Assembly: GCA_021774155.1 (NCBI GenBank)
Contig: JAJFJH010000228.1
Span: forward strand, 1 to 37,242
From: Nitrosomonas sp.
GTDB lineage: Bacteria > Pseudomonadota > Gammaproteobacteria > Burkholderiales > Nitrosomonadaceae
Direction of reading: 5' to 3'
Length of the DNA stretch: 37,242 bases
Shown: in pieces, positions 1 through 9,591 of the stretch
Layout of the letters: the number at the start of each line of letters is the position of its first letter
How positions within the stretch are numbered: position 1 is the stretch's first letter
Notes under the pieces: model-generated
The model's input: only the letters and a program-made list of their open reading frames with translations
The model's database searches: none
Told to the model about the DNA's origin: nothing
Translations under genes and position numbers: made by a program

Positions 1-54
1 AAATGCACTCCCCAGGTTGTTAAAGCCAAACAAATGTTTCTAGCAAAAAGGTAA
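1..54 (+). CDS. possible C-terminal end of an upstream gene truncated by the window edge (KCTPQVVKAKQMFLAKR*)
   Basis: Frame 1 is open from base 1 to TAA at 52-54, 7 nt before the next ATG. Too short to identify; another frame is also open over much of this stretch. Confidence 0.3.
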   Translation, partial: KCTPQVVKAKQMFLAKR

Positions 55-61
55 ATCATCC

Positions 62-1534
62 ATGGGGATACTTAGTTTATTACTTTTGACGCCTGCTGTC
101 GGTATTCTTGTACTAGCAGTTACGCCACACCATAAAACTAACCATATTCGTGTCATTGCAAATTATTTTGCAATCTTCGCTTTCCTGATTAGTTGTTATC
201 TGGTTGCTATTTATGACCAGCAATTTAGTGGATTACAGTTTGAGCAACAGTTTACGCTTAACGCTAAACTAGGCACAGTTATAGCGCTGGGGATAGATGG
301 TTTGTCGTTGCCAATGCTAGTTTTGGCGACATTACTAACTTCTATTGCGTTACTTGCTTCATTTAGTATTACTGACAAAATAAAGGGTTACTATATTAGT
401 ATTCTTTTATTAGAATTTGGAATGCTGGGTGTGTTTCTCTCACAAGATTGGACGTTGTTTTATATCTTCTGGGAAGTAACTTTAGCGCCGTTATTCTTCC
501 TTATTGGTCGATGGGGTGGTGTGCGACGGCATGTAGCAAGTCTTAACTTCGTTCTCTACACTATGGGCGGATCAATTTTCATGTTGATCAGCTTGCTAGC
601 GATTAGTCAATATATGCCAGTACATGGTGGCACATTGATGTCATCCATGAGTATAGCAGCCCAAAGTATGCCGAAAGATGAGCAAGTTTGGGTGTTAATC
701 GGATTTCTGATCGGCTTTGGTGTCAAAATGCCGATTTTCCCGTTGCATGGTTGGTTACCTCTTGCACACGTGGAAGCACCGAGTCCTGTTAGTATTTTGT
801 TGTCAGGCATCTTGTTGAAAATGGGTGCTTATGGATTAATTCGAGCAGTTGTTATGCTGCCGGAAGCGGCACAGACATTACAGCCAGTACTTGTTTTCCT
901 GGCATTGTTTGGGATGATTTACGGCGGATTATTAGCTTGGCGACAAACCGATCTCAAGGCAATGGTGGCCTATTCCTCTGTGAGCCATATGGGTATCGTG
1001 CTACTAGGAATTGCGACGTTAAACATAACTGGTTTGACGGCAGCCGTTTTACAAATGACCGCTCACGGTCTAATAGCTGGTGCAATGTTTTTATTAGTTG
1101 GTTTGCTTTATGAGCGAACGCATACCCGTAATATTTTGGATTACAGCTCATTAGTTCAGGTGATGCCGCGCTTTGCTTTGTTCATGACAATTACCTTATT
1201 TGCAGCAATGGGGCTACCTGGTACTGTTGGTTTTGTTGCTGAACTTCATACTTTCATTGGTGGTTTTCAAGAATGGGGCTTCTTAATGGTATTTCTTGGC
1301 ATTAGCATACTTATTGGTGCCGCATATGCAATGCGCACAATAGGTATGTTATTTACGGGGCCTGTAAAACCGCAAATGCGCAATATTGAAGATTTGAGAA
1401 TTAACGAGCTGATTGCTGCAGGTGTGTTAGTTTTTGCAATAGTGTTATTTGGTATATGGCCTGCACCGTTGATTGATCTTTCAATGGCGACCATCACCCA
1501 AATGAATGACATTATTAACCTCCGTATTCAATAG
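62..1534 (+). CDS. NuoM/MrpD-like proton-translocating membrane subunit (DAB-associated paralog a)
   Basis: 490 aa polytopic protein with antiporter-family motifs FWEVTLAPLFFLIG, GFGVKMPIFPLHGWLPLAHVEAPSPVSILLSGILLKMGAYG and PGTVGFVAEL. Confidence 0.9.
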   Translation: MGILSLLLLTPAVGILVLAVTPHHKTNHIRVIANYFAIFAFLISCYLVAIYDQQFSGLQFEQQFTLNAKLGTVIALGIDGLSLPMLVLATLLTSIALLASFSITDKIKGYYISILLLEFGMLGVFLSQDWTLFYIFWEVTLAPLFFLIGRWGGVRRHVASLNFVLYTMGGSIFMLISLLAISQYMPVHGGTLMSSMSIAAQSMPKDEQVWVLIGFLIGFGVKMPIFPLHGWLPLAHVEAPSPVSILLSGILLKMGAYGLIRAVVMLPEAAQTLQPVLVFLALFGMIYGGLLAWRQTDLKAMVAYSSVSHMGIVLLGIATLNITGLTAAVLQMTAHGLIAGAMFLLVGLLYERTHTRNILDYSSLVQVMPRFALFMTITLFAAMGLPGTVGFVAELHTFIGGFQEWGFLMVFLGISILIGAAYAMRTIGMLFTGPVKPQMRNIEDLRINELIAAGVLVFAIVLFGIWPAPLIDLSMATITQMNDIINLRIQ

Positions 1535-1546
1535 GATTAGGATGCT

Positions 1547-4500
1547 ATGACTTCTGAATTTCAAGATCAACGTGGGCGTATTATTGCTGCATTGAATCAT
1601 TTGGATCATGTTCTGCCGGGGCAGGGTCCGATCCATGAATTTGTGCATCACAACACCATTCATGGTTTTCAACATTTTCCTTTTGAAAAAGCTTTGGAAG
1701 AATATGAAGCATTGACGGGAACTTATGGTTATTTGCCGGAAATACAAAATAGAGCGCTTTATCAGCAGGGACGAATTACTGATGCGGACTTATCAGCAGC
1801 ATTAGCACATGCACAAGAGTTACAAGCAGGTGATGATGTTTTTCATTCTGAAAAGTTAACAATAAAACGTAAAGATATCTATAAGGTGGCTTTGCTGCAT
1901 GATTTGCAGTCTGTAACAAGGAGTCAACTTAGCTGGCAGATAGAAGAGTTAAATGCGCTAGAAAAAATTCAGGAAGATGTGCCAGATCAGCCTCGAAATC
2001 GCATGCTTTTACAATCCTCTGATCAGAATCTAGTTGTTAAGCAGCTGTGGGACAGCATATTAGATAAGCTGGATATTGAATTGTCAGACTTGCATCCCGA
2101 AAATATGCTTGATTTATCGGAAGAAAATGCTAGAGACTGGTTAGAGAAAATTAATGCAAGTCATGCTGGCGGTGATGATGTTTCTGTTCACCAAAAAATG
2201 CAACAAGAAGCTGAAGTCCAGCTTGAAGCAATGATGGCGCAAATAGGTGATCAAATCACATTACGTGGATTGCTTATGGCGCTTTGTGGTACAGACATAC
2301 TTTACTCCGTTCGCCCCCAAATTATCCGTATTTGCGCGTCAGCAATGGATGAAGGTGTCGCAGCATGGCAATTGCCAGAGCGTAGTAAACTTGGCATGTA
2401 CGCAGCATGGAGATTATCAGTTCAATATGATGTGAATTCTTTTTTACATGATTTGCCTGACTGGCAGCGTATTGTCTCAGAGTCACCAGAAGATGCGGTG
2501 GATTGCATCATTCAGCAGCTACAGTACCTAGAAATGCCCGAGGAAAAGTGGGAGGGTTATCTGCAGGGTTTAGCTTTGGAAATGCCTGGTTGGTCTGGGC
2601 TAGTCAACTGGCGTCAGCATAATCCAGGTTATCATACTGATAATAATGCTGAGATGCATTTGGCAGATTATTTGGCTATTCGTATAACGTTAGGTCGATT
2701 ATGGCTTGACCAAGCTTGCCATGATAATTGGAAAATAAATGCTAAATTAGGGACAATACTATATTATTTTCGTAATAATCTCTCAGAGTTTATGGTGCGT
2801 AAACAGTTGTATCAAGGTAAATTACCTGAGTATTTGACACTCATGGCTAAAGATCTAATCCAACGGACGGGATCGGAGCGACAGCATCAAGATGAGTGGA
2901 AGAATCTCGCTGATTTAATGTGGACGTGGCAATTCAGCCCAATGTCACAAAATGGCGATGGTCATGATGTGTTTAATAGTGGTTGGCGACTTTTCCGCTT
3001 GTGTCAGCATTTAGGTTTGAATGCTGATGATATTAAAGATATGCACAAGAATGATTTGGTGCAAATGCAGAGCATCCTCGATAAATTTATTGCGCCTGAA
3101 CGTAGTAAAGTCTGGCTTTATGCTTATGAATACCATTATAGAGAAGACTTTTTCCATGCGGTTAATGCAAATCTTAAGCGAGGTCGATGGGCTAAAAGAG
3201 ATCAGCGACCAGAAGCACAGGTTGTTTTTTGTATCGATGAACGGGAAGAAAGTATACGTCGTCAATTAGAAGAGATTAATCCAAAGATTGAAACATTAGG
3301 TGCTGCTGGTTTTTATGGTCTACCTATGAATTATAAAGGCCTTGATGATCACCATAGAACGGCATTATGTCCAATCGTAGTTGTACCATCTCATAATGTT
3401 GATGAAGTGCCAAGAGAAGGTACTGAAACAATCGTTGATGCGCATAATAAAGGACGCAATTTCTACCAGAGAATTGCTTATTTAATGAATCAATCACTGC
3501 GGCGTAGCTTGATTATCTCTTATGCCATGATTGATATCTTAGCGCCTGCTGTATTTGTTGGTTTGTTGGGAAAAACTTTTTTGCCTAAACAACTGATAGC
3601 CTTTAATAGTTCCATGCGGCAAAAGATAGATGCAAAAGTACCTACAGAATTGTTCTTTACAGCTTCTGAAGAGGACGCAAAAAATGAAGCTACTCCTGCC
3701 AATCCTCGTCTAGGGTTTACTGATGTAGAGCAGGTAGACAGAATAGAAGGGTTTCTGCGTAATACCGGTTTAACTTATGGGTTTTCAAAAATTGTAAGTT
3801 TAATGGCACATGGGTCGACAAGCCAGAATAATCCTCACGAAGCAGCTCATGACTGCGGTGCATGTAGTGGAAAGCGTGGTGGGCCTAATGCTCGCTTGTT
3901 TGCGGCGATGGTCAATCGTCCAGTAATTCGAAAAATGTTGGCTGAAAGAGGGATTGAAATTCCGGAGGATACCTGGTTTTTAGGTGCGGAACATGATACA
4001 TGTAGTGATGTCGTTACTTGGTATGACACAGAGGATGTTCCTGAAGCCTTAAAGCCGAGTTATGAAAAGCTTAGAGATGATCTTATTGAAGGGAGAAACG
4101 CCTCAGCTCAAGAGCGATGTCGTCGGTTTTTCTCAGCTAATAATCCTAAAACCCCTGCGGCTGGGATTGAACATGCACACCTGCGTTCTAATGACTTAAG
4201 CCAAGTACGTCCAGAATATGGGCATGCTACAAATGCTTCGGCTATTGTCGGGCGACGTTCTGTGACACAAGGAATATTCCTGGATAGACGACCATTTTTA
4301 ATCTCATATGATGCTACCCAGGATCCAGATGGTAAATACTTAGAAAACGTCTTGCTAGCAGTTGGTCCTGTTGGCGCGGGTATTAATCTTGAATATTATT
4401 TCTCAACAATTGACAATGAACGTTTTGGTTGTAGCACTAAGATCCCACATAATATTACGGGTCTTTTTGGTGTCATGGAAGGTACCAATAGTGACTTGAG

Positions 4501-4825
4501 AACAGGCTTGCCTAAACAAATGGTTGAGATTCATGAGCCATTACGGTTACAGATCTTGGTAGAAGCAAAGACGGAAATACTTGGCGAAATTTATGGACGT
4601 CAAGAAAGTATCCAAGAGCTAGTTGGTGGTGGTTGGGTGTTGTTAAGTGCTATAGATCCAGAAACTGGTGAAATATCAGTGTTTGAGCGTGGTGTTGGTT
4701 TCGTGCCTTGGCAACCGACAGATAAAGATATTCCAATATGTGATACATCCACAGAATACTTCCAGGACATGAATGATCCGTTGCCTCCTGTTTTAGTCAA
4801 ACAACCAAACTTAACAGGAGCTTAA
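1547..4825 (+). CDS. DUF2309 / DabA-like putative inorganic carbon transporter subunit (large form)
   Basis: 1092 aa. N-terminal FVHHNTIHGF motif; VVFCIDEREESIRR; AHGSTSQNNPHEAAHDCGACSGKRGGPNAR. C562/D564/H755/C770 match the C-D-H-C zinc-site pattern known for DabA. Confidence 0.92.
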   Translation: MTSEFQDQRGRIIAALNHLDHVLPGQGPIHEFVHHNTIHGFQHFPFEKALEEYEALTGTYGYLPEIQNRALYQQGRITDADLSAALAHAQELQAGDDVFHSEKLTIKRKDIYKVALLHDLQSVTRSQLSWQIEELNALEKIQEDVPDQPRNRMLLQSSDQNLVVKQLWDSILDKLDIELSDLHPENMLDLSEENARDWLEKINASHAGGDDVSVHQKMQQEAEVQLEAMMAQIGDQITLRGLLMALCGTDILYSVRPQIIRICASAMDEGVAAWQLPERSKLGMYAAWRLSVQYDVNSFLHDLPDWQRIVSESPEDAVDCIIQQLQYLEMPEEKWEGYLQGLALEMPGWSGLVNWRQHNPGYHTDNNAEMHLADYLAIRITLGRLWLDQACHDNWKINAKLGTILYYFRNNLSEFMVRKQLYQGKLPEYLTLMAKDLIQRTGSERQHQDEWKNLADLMWTWQFSPMSQNGDGHDVFNSGWRLFRLCQHLGLNADDIKDMHKNDLVQMQSILDKFIAPERSKVWLYAYEYHYREDFFHAVNANLKRGRWAKRDQRPEAQVVFCIDEREESIRRQLEEINPKIETLGAAGFYGLPMNYKGLDDHHRTALCPIVVVPSHNVDEVPREGTETIVDAHNKGRNFYQRIAYLMNQSLRRSLIISYAMIDILAPAVFVGLLGKTFLPKQLIAFNSSMRQKIDAKVPTELFFTASEEDAKNEATPANPRLGFTDVEQVDRIEGFLRNTGLTYGFSKIVSLMAHGSTSQNNPHEAAHDCGACSGKRGGPNARLFAAMVNRPVIRKMLAERGIEIPEDTWFLGAEHDTCSDVVTWYDTEDVPEALKPSYEKLRDDLIEGRNASAQERCRRFFSANNPKTPAAGIEHAHLRSNDLSQVRPEYGHATNASAIVGRRSVTQGIFLDRRPFLISYDATQDPDGKYLENVLLAVGPVGAGINLEYYFSTIDNERFGCSTKIPHNITGLFGVMEGTNSDLRTGLPKQMVEIHEPLRLQILVEAKTEILGEIYGRQESIQELVGGGWVLLSAIDPETGEISVFERGVGFVPWQPTDKDIPICDTSTEYFQDMNDPLPPVLVKQPNLTGA

Positions 4826-4826
4826 G

Positions 4827-6395
4827 ATGGATTTTTTGGCTGTATTTATACCGCTGTTACCATTATTGGCTGCAATTATTATTGGTTCTTGTCATTTTTT
4901 TGACAAAATTAGTGGTAGAGAGGGAGAAAGTACGACTGTCGCTATTGCAAAAAATGCTATTGTGGCTTCTTGCTTTTTATCGATTGCGCTTTTTATTTTT
5001 GACCTGCTGGGATTGAATAAGGGTTCATTTTATGCTGGGCAATGGCTTACAAGTGACATACTGAGTATTGAAATAAATTTCATTACGGGTGGATTTAATG
5101 TCTTTGCAGCTTTATTGTTTTCTATTATTCTGGTCATTATTACTCGGTTTTCAGTTAACTACATTCATAAGGAAGCCGGATTTCATCGTTTCTTCTTTAC
5201 GCTGAGTTTGTTTTCTTCTGCCATACTTTTGATAATGTTATCAGGTAATGCTGTAAGTACTTTCATAGGTTGGGAGATTGCCGGAGTATGTTCATATTTC
5301 TTAATATTATTTGCCTATGATCGACCTATCGCAACAATTAACGCAACACGCGTTTTTGTTACCAATCGTGTGGGTGACGTCGGGTTTTTGTTAGGTATTG
5401 GTTTATCTTTTTACTACGCAGGAACAGTCAACTGGATTGACTTAAATTATTTTGCTGAGCAGCTAACTATGCCAACAGCGACTGTTATTAGTTTGTGTTT
5501 TGTTGTGGCCGCGATAGCTAAATCTGCACAGTTACCTTTTACACCCTGGTTAGCAAGGGCAATGGAGGGACCAACGCCTTCAAGTGCATTGTTTTATGGT
5601 GCAGTTATGATCCATGCAGGTATATTTTTGGTGATTTTACTTCGACCGATAATTGAACAAGCACCTTTAACCATGGCGTTGTTGATTATTGTCGGATTGT
5701 TTACTGCGATATACAGTCTTATCGTTGGTTTAACTCAGACTGATGTAAAAAGCTCTATATGCTTTGCGATTACAGGCCAGATTGGTTTAATGTTTCTAGC
5801 TTGTGGATTAGGATTTTGGGAATTGGCAACTTGGCATCTATGTGCACATGCTGTGGTGAGAGGCTATCAAGTTATGACAGCACCATCATTGTTGCACTAT
5901 GTACATGGCAACCCAATGAGACCAATATCGAAAAGTATTGCAAATCAACGTTGGTTATATATTGCATCGTTACAACGTTTTTGGTTGGATCCAATCATTG
6001 ATCGTACGTTAGTTAGACCGATTAACGGATTAGGCCGAGATCTGGAATATTTTGATAATGAAGTTATTGATAGAGCAATGGGAACACCCACATCGGCAGC
6101 TATGGCGATCTCATCACTGGCTCAATTAGAACAAAAGACATTAACCAAACAACCTAATCTAGAACTTAATGAATTGGCTAGGGGTAAAGGTTTTGCAGGC
6201 AATTTGTTGGAATGGATGGCAAGTGCCATGAGCTGGTTTGAAGAACGACTGGTTCTACGTGGTGTTGGTGTAGGAATGGTTGATATTGGTCGCCAGCTTG
6301 GTCATGCTGCGAATACGTTTGAGAAACTGCAACTTAAACCACGTTATCTTGTTTTATTTGTATTTCTGGTTTTGATGTTTGCGTCTTCAATTTGA
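4827..6395 (+). CDS. DabB/NuoL-like membrane subunit
   Basis: 522 aa; FIGWEIAGVCSYFLI, AIAKSAQLPFTPWLARAMEGPTPSSALFYGAVMIHAG and WHLCAHAVVRGYQVMTAPS, typical of the NuoL-like protein partnered with DUF2309. Starts 1 nt after the dabA-like stop. Confidence 0.9.
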   Translation: MDFLAVFIPLLPLLAAIIIGSCHFFDKISGREGESTTVAIAKNAIVASCFLSIALFIFDLLGLNKGSFYAGQWLTSDILSIEINFITGGFNVFAALLFSIILVIITRFSVNYIHKEAGFHRFFFTLSLFSSAILLIMLSGNAVSTFIGWEIAGVCSYFLILFAYDRPIATINATRVFVTNRVGDVGFLLGIGLSFYYAGTVNWIDLNYFAEQLTMPTATVISLCFVVAAIAKSAQLPFTPWLARAMEGPTPSSALFYGAVMIHAGIFLVILLRPIIEQAPLTMALLIIVGLFTAIYSLIVGLTQTDVKSSICFAITGQIGLMFLACGLGFWELATWHLCAHAVVRGYQVMTAPSLLHYVHGNPMRPISKSIANQRWLYIASLQRFWLDPIIDRTLVRPINGLGRDLEYFDNEVIDRAMGTPTSAAMAISSLAQLEQKTLTKQPNLELNELARGKGFAGNLLEWMASAMSWFEERLVLRGVGVGMVDIGRQLGHAANTFEKLQLKPRYLVLFVFLVLMFASSI

Positions 6396-6402
6396 GGATT
6401 TG

Positions 6403-7989
6403 ATGGATACTGTAAATATAACCCTATGGTCGGAAACGGCGGCGTTTCCGTTGTTAACGACATTAACGCTGATTCCACTAATAGCGATGCTTGTAGTGTT
6501 GTTGTTACCTTCGGCAGTTTTAGCGTTGCGTACTGGCTTCGTTGCGACAATACTAACTATTTCACTTAGTATTTATCTTCTGTTTGTTTTTGAAACTGAT
6601 CGTCCCGGCGTTCAATTGTACGAACAGTTTCAGAATATAATTTTTAACTATTCTGTTGGTGTTGATGGCGCAAGTATTTTATTTATACCCTTAACAGCCA
6701 TACTAATGCTTGTGGCGTTAATTTATACATTAACGACTCGGCGTTCTTCAGACAGGATACACATTGCCTGCATACTTGGGTACGGTGCCATTTTAATTGC
6801 AGCGTTCTCAGCAATGAATGCTCTGCAATTCTGGTTTGCATGCTTACTTGAGCTAGTTCCTATTGTAATAATGACTATTCGTGGTGGTTCTGGGCAGAAT
6901 CGACGCTGGGTTGTTGCGCTATTATTGCAGCATTGGGGTAGTGGCTTGTTAATGGTGCTGTGTGGCTTCTTGATGCTTGGGTTTGGTGTCATGGGATCAA
7001 GTGATGCGGTATCGTTTGATTGGACTGTGCTCCGACATAGTGATGCAACGCTAGAGTATGCAACATTAATTTTTATCCTGCTATTTTTTGGCTTTGCCAT
7101 CCGTATGCCATTATTTCCATTTCATGGATGGTTGCCCGTACTTGCAGAGCAGGGAACGATTGCCAGTGCAGGTATCTTCTTAATTGGACTAAAACTCGGA
7201 ATTTATGCCGTTATTCGGGTTGTTATTCCTTTCTTGCCAGAAGTTGCTGAACAGTGGACTGATTTCGTATTGATACTTGGACTAATTGGTATTTTTTACG
7301 GCGCACTTTTAGCATTAATGCAAATAAATATCCGTCGTTTATTGGCTTTTGCTGTGATCAGCCAAACAGGTATGTTGATTATTGGTGTTTTTGACTTCAA
7401 TACTTACGGTATGGAAGGAAGTATCTTGCTCTCTCTCACCTTTGGCCTTGCAACGGCCGGCATATTGTTTGCCATTGGTATGATTTATAAGCGAACACAT
7501 ACCTCATTTATCCCACGTTTAGGTGGCATGTTTGATTCCAATGCCGCCATCGCTGTTTTATTTGTGGTCTGTGCGTTGAGTACAATGGTCATGCCTGGAA
7601 CGCCTGGATTTGACGGTATTCACTTGTTAGTGGAAGGAACGATTAAAGGTTTTGGTTGGATTGTTTCTATCGCGATACTTTTTGGTAATGTTTTAGCCGC
7701 CGCATTATTGCTACGTGCTTTTCAACAGATTTTCATTGCTGATCCAAAACGTTTTCAAGGTCCTTTTGTATATTCTCCAAAAGTCAGTACGCCGCCTTCG
7801 CGTAAGAATGAAGGCATAATTGCGGCGGTCATTTGTACATTAATTGTCAGTGTTGGCTTGAATACGTCACCCTGGATACATATGATAGATCAAGGTGTGT
7901 CACCGATGAGCGAATTGCGCTCAACGTCTTATTATGAACAACATTCTGATACTGTATTGACTAACACCAAGGACACCGAAGATGAGTGA
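6403..7989 (+). CDS. divergent NuoM-like membrane subunit (paralog b)
   Basis: The ORF track starts at 6379, but ATG 6403 (MDTVNITLW) has GAGG a few nt upstream and does not overlap the previous gene. Motifs GFAIRMPLFPFHGWLPVLAEQG, IGLKLGIYAVIR, LLALMQINIRRLLAFAVISQTG. Confidence 0.85.
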   Translation: MDTVNITLWSETAAFPLLTTLTLIPLIAMLVVLLLPSAVLALRTGFVATILTISLSIYLLFVFETDRPGVQLYEQFQNIIFNYSVGVDGASILFIPLTAILMLVALIYTLTTRRSSDRIHIACILGYGAILIAAFSAMNALQFWFACLLELVPIVIMTIRGGSGQNRRWVVALLLQHWGSGLLMVLCGFLMLGFGVMGSSDAVSFDWTVLRHSDATLEYATLIFILLFFGFAIRMPLFPFHGWLPVLAEQGTIASAGIFLIGLKLGIYAVIRVVIPFLPEVAEQWTDFVLILGLIGIFYGALLALMQINIRRLLAFAVISQTGMLIIGVFDFNTYGMEGSILLSLTFGLATAGILFAIGMIYKRTHTSFIPRLGGMFDSNAAIAVLFVVCALSTMVMPGTPGFDGIHLLVEGTIKGFGWIVSIAILFGNVLAAALLLRAFQQIFIADPKRFQGPFVYSPKVSTPPSRKNEGIIAAVICTLIVSVGLNTSPWIHMIDQGVSPMSELRSTSYYEQHSDTVLTNTKDTEDE

Positions 7990-9481
7990 TATTAATTTTC
8001 CACTATTAACGCTTATTATTCTGCTGCCTTTATTAGGTGCCATTGCGGTAGGTTCTGTCAGTAATGTCAAACAAGCCAAGACGATTGCATTGGGCATTGC
8101 TAGTTTTGAATTATTACTAACGCTTCTTGCCTTACTGTTTTTTGACAGCGCCAATGCTGACTTCCAGTTAGTTGAGCAATATGCGTGGATACCGCTATTA
8201 AATATTGAGTATCTCGTTGGTGTTGATGGCATTTCTATACTATTTTTGCCATTGACTGCATTATTGACAATTGTTGCGATGCTGGCTTGCTGGAACTCCA
8301 CACAATACAATCCGCGTTTTCATTTTTCATTATTGTTGGCGCTTGAAGGTGTAACAATTGGTGTGTTTTGTGCCTTAGACATGATGTTATTTTTCTTGTT
8401 CTGGGAACTAACATTGCCGCCATTTTTATTCCTGATTGGGCTGTGTGGTATTGGTTCACAACGACGTAGTGCCGCAATGAAATACACATTGTTTATGTTG
8501 TTTGGTGGTGTTCCATTATTATTAGCAATTATTATTCTGGCATCAAATCATGCGCTTCAGATAGGTGGTAGCATACCGTATGACTTGTCTTTTAGTTTGC
8601 CTGTATTGTTAGAAACGCCGTTACATGAGAACTTGCAGACTGTTGTATTTATGTTGTTATTATTTGGTTTTGCGGTAAAAGCGCCGCTGGTGCCTTTCCA
8701 TACATGGTTGCCAGCAGCGGCGATGGAAGGACCGACTCATATTGTCGCGTTATTGATGGGTCTGAAACTCGGTTTATACGGCATTCTTCGGTTTACTATG
8801 CCGTTGGCACCAACGGCTACAGTTGAATTTATTTGGATGCTATCAATACTGGGTGCCATTACACTCGTTTATGGTGCTTTGATAGCTTTGCAACAAACCA
8901 ACTTGAGACGCTTACTTGCATATGCCAGCATTAGTCATGTTGGATTGGTTATAGTTGGTATTGCATCACTCAATATGCAAGGTGTACAAGGTGCAGTATT
9001 TCAAATGCTTAACTTCACATTGATTGCCAGCGCTTTAATTCTTATCGCCGGATTTATTCAACACCGTTTAGGCAGTACTGATGTAATTCACTTGGGTGGT
9101 CTAGCTAAAGTAATGCCTAAACTGACTTGTTTGTACTTTTTATTTGTACTTGCCAGTATTGGAATTCCAGGTACCAGTGGTTTTCCCGCTGAATTTTTAA
9201 TGATTGTCGGTGCTCTGTCGGCAAATACGGGCTTAGGAATTGCCGCGTTGGCAGGTGCGATTTTGGGTGCTGCCTATATGCTGTCATATACGCGCCGTGC
9301 TTTTTTAGGTCCGATTAAGCATAACGATGTTCTCCAAACGCAAGATTTACAAAAGCGCGAATTACTTTTACTTTGTGTACCTGCATTTTTAGTTCTACTT
9401 TTTGGTTTCTTCCCAGGTATGATTTTGAGTGTTAACGAGGCGGCCTCGCAAGCTTGGTTGTCACGTATACCTTTTGACTAG
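7982..9481 (+). CDS. NuoM-like membrane subunit (paralog c)
   Basis: 499 aa; FFLFWELTLPPFLFLIG, GFAVKAPLVPFHTWLPAAAMEGPTHIVALLMGLKLGLYG, PGTSGFPAEF. Start overlaps the upstream gene by 8 nt. Confidence 0.9.
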   Translation: MSDINFPLLTLIILLPLLGAIAVGSVSNVKQAKTIALGIASFELLLTLLALLFFDSANADFQLVEQYAWIPLLNIEYLVGVDGISILFLPLTALLTIVAMLACWNSTQYNPRFHFSLLLALEGVTIGVFCALDMMLFFLFWELTLPPFLFLIGLCGIGSQRRSAAMKYTLFMLFGGVPLLLAIIILASNHALQIGGSIPYDLSFSLPVLLETPLHENLQTVVFMLLLFGFAVKAPLVPFHTWLPAAAMEGPTHIVALLMGLKLGLYGILRFTMPLAPTATVEFIWMLSILGAITLVYGALIALQQTNLRRLLAYASISHVGLVIVGIASLNMQGVQGAVFQMLNFTLIASALILIAGFIQHRLGSTDVIHLGGLAKVMPKLTCLYFLFVLASIGIPGTSGFPAEFLMIVGALSANTGLGIAALAGAILGAAYMLSYTRRAFLGPIKHNDVLQTQDLQKRELLLLCVPAFLVLLFGFFPGMILSVNEAASQAWLSRIPFD

Positions 9482-9509
9482 TGAATAAATATCTAAGCTA
9501 TTGATTAAT

Positions 9510-9548
9510 AAAAACGGGCAAACCAAATTACTTGGCTTTCCCGTTTTT
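9510..9548. terminator. bidirectional intrinsic terminator between convergent operons
   Basis: Perfect 9-bp stem AAAAACGGG (9510-9518) / CCCGTTTTT (9540-9548), with further CCAA/TTGG pairing inside. It has a T-run on both strands and lies between the convergent genes ending at 9481 (+) and 9592 (-). Confidence 0.85.
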
Positions 9549-9591
9549 CATTTGGATGACACTGTTTCGTCTCGAAAATTATTTGTTAATC

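Noticed and set aside
6723-7100. 125-aa minus-strand ORF opposite the NuoM-b gene
   Set aside because: Fully inside a clear membrane-protein gene; low-complexity shadow translation with no recognisable motif.
7921-8310. 129-aa minus-strand ORF
   Set aside because: Spans the junction of two well-supported plus-strand genes; shadow ORF.
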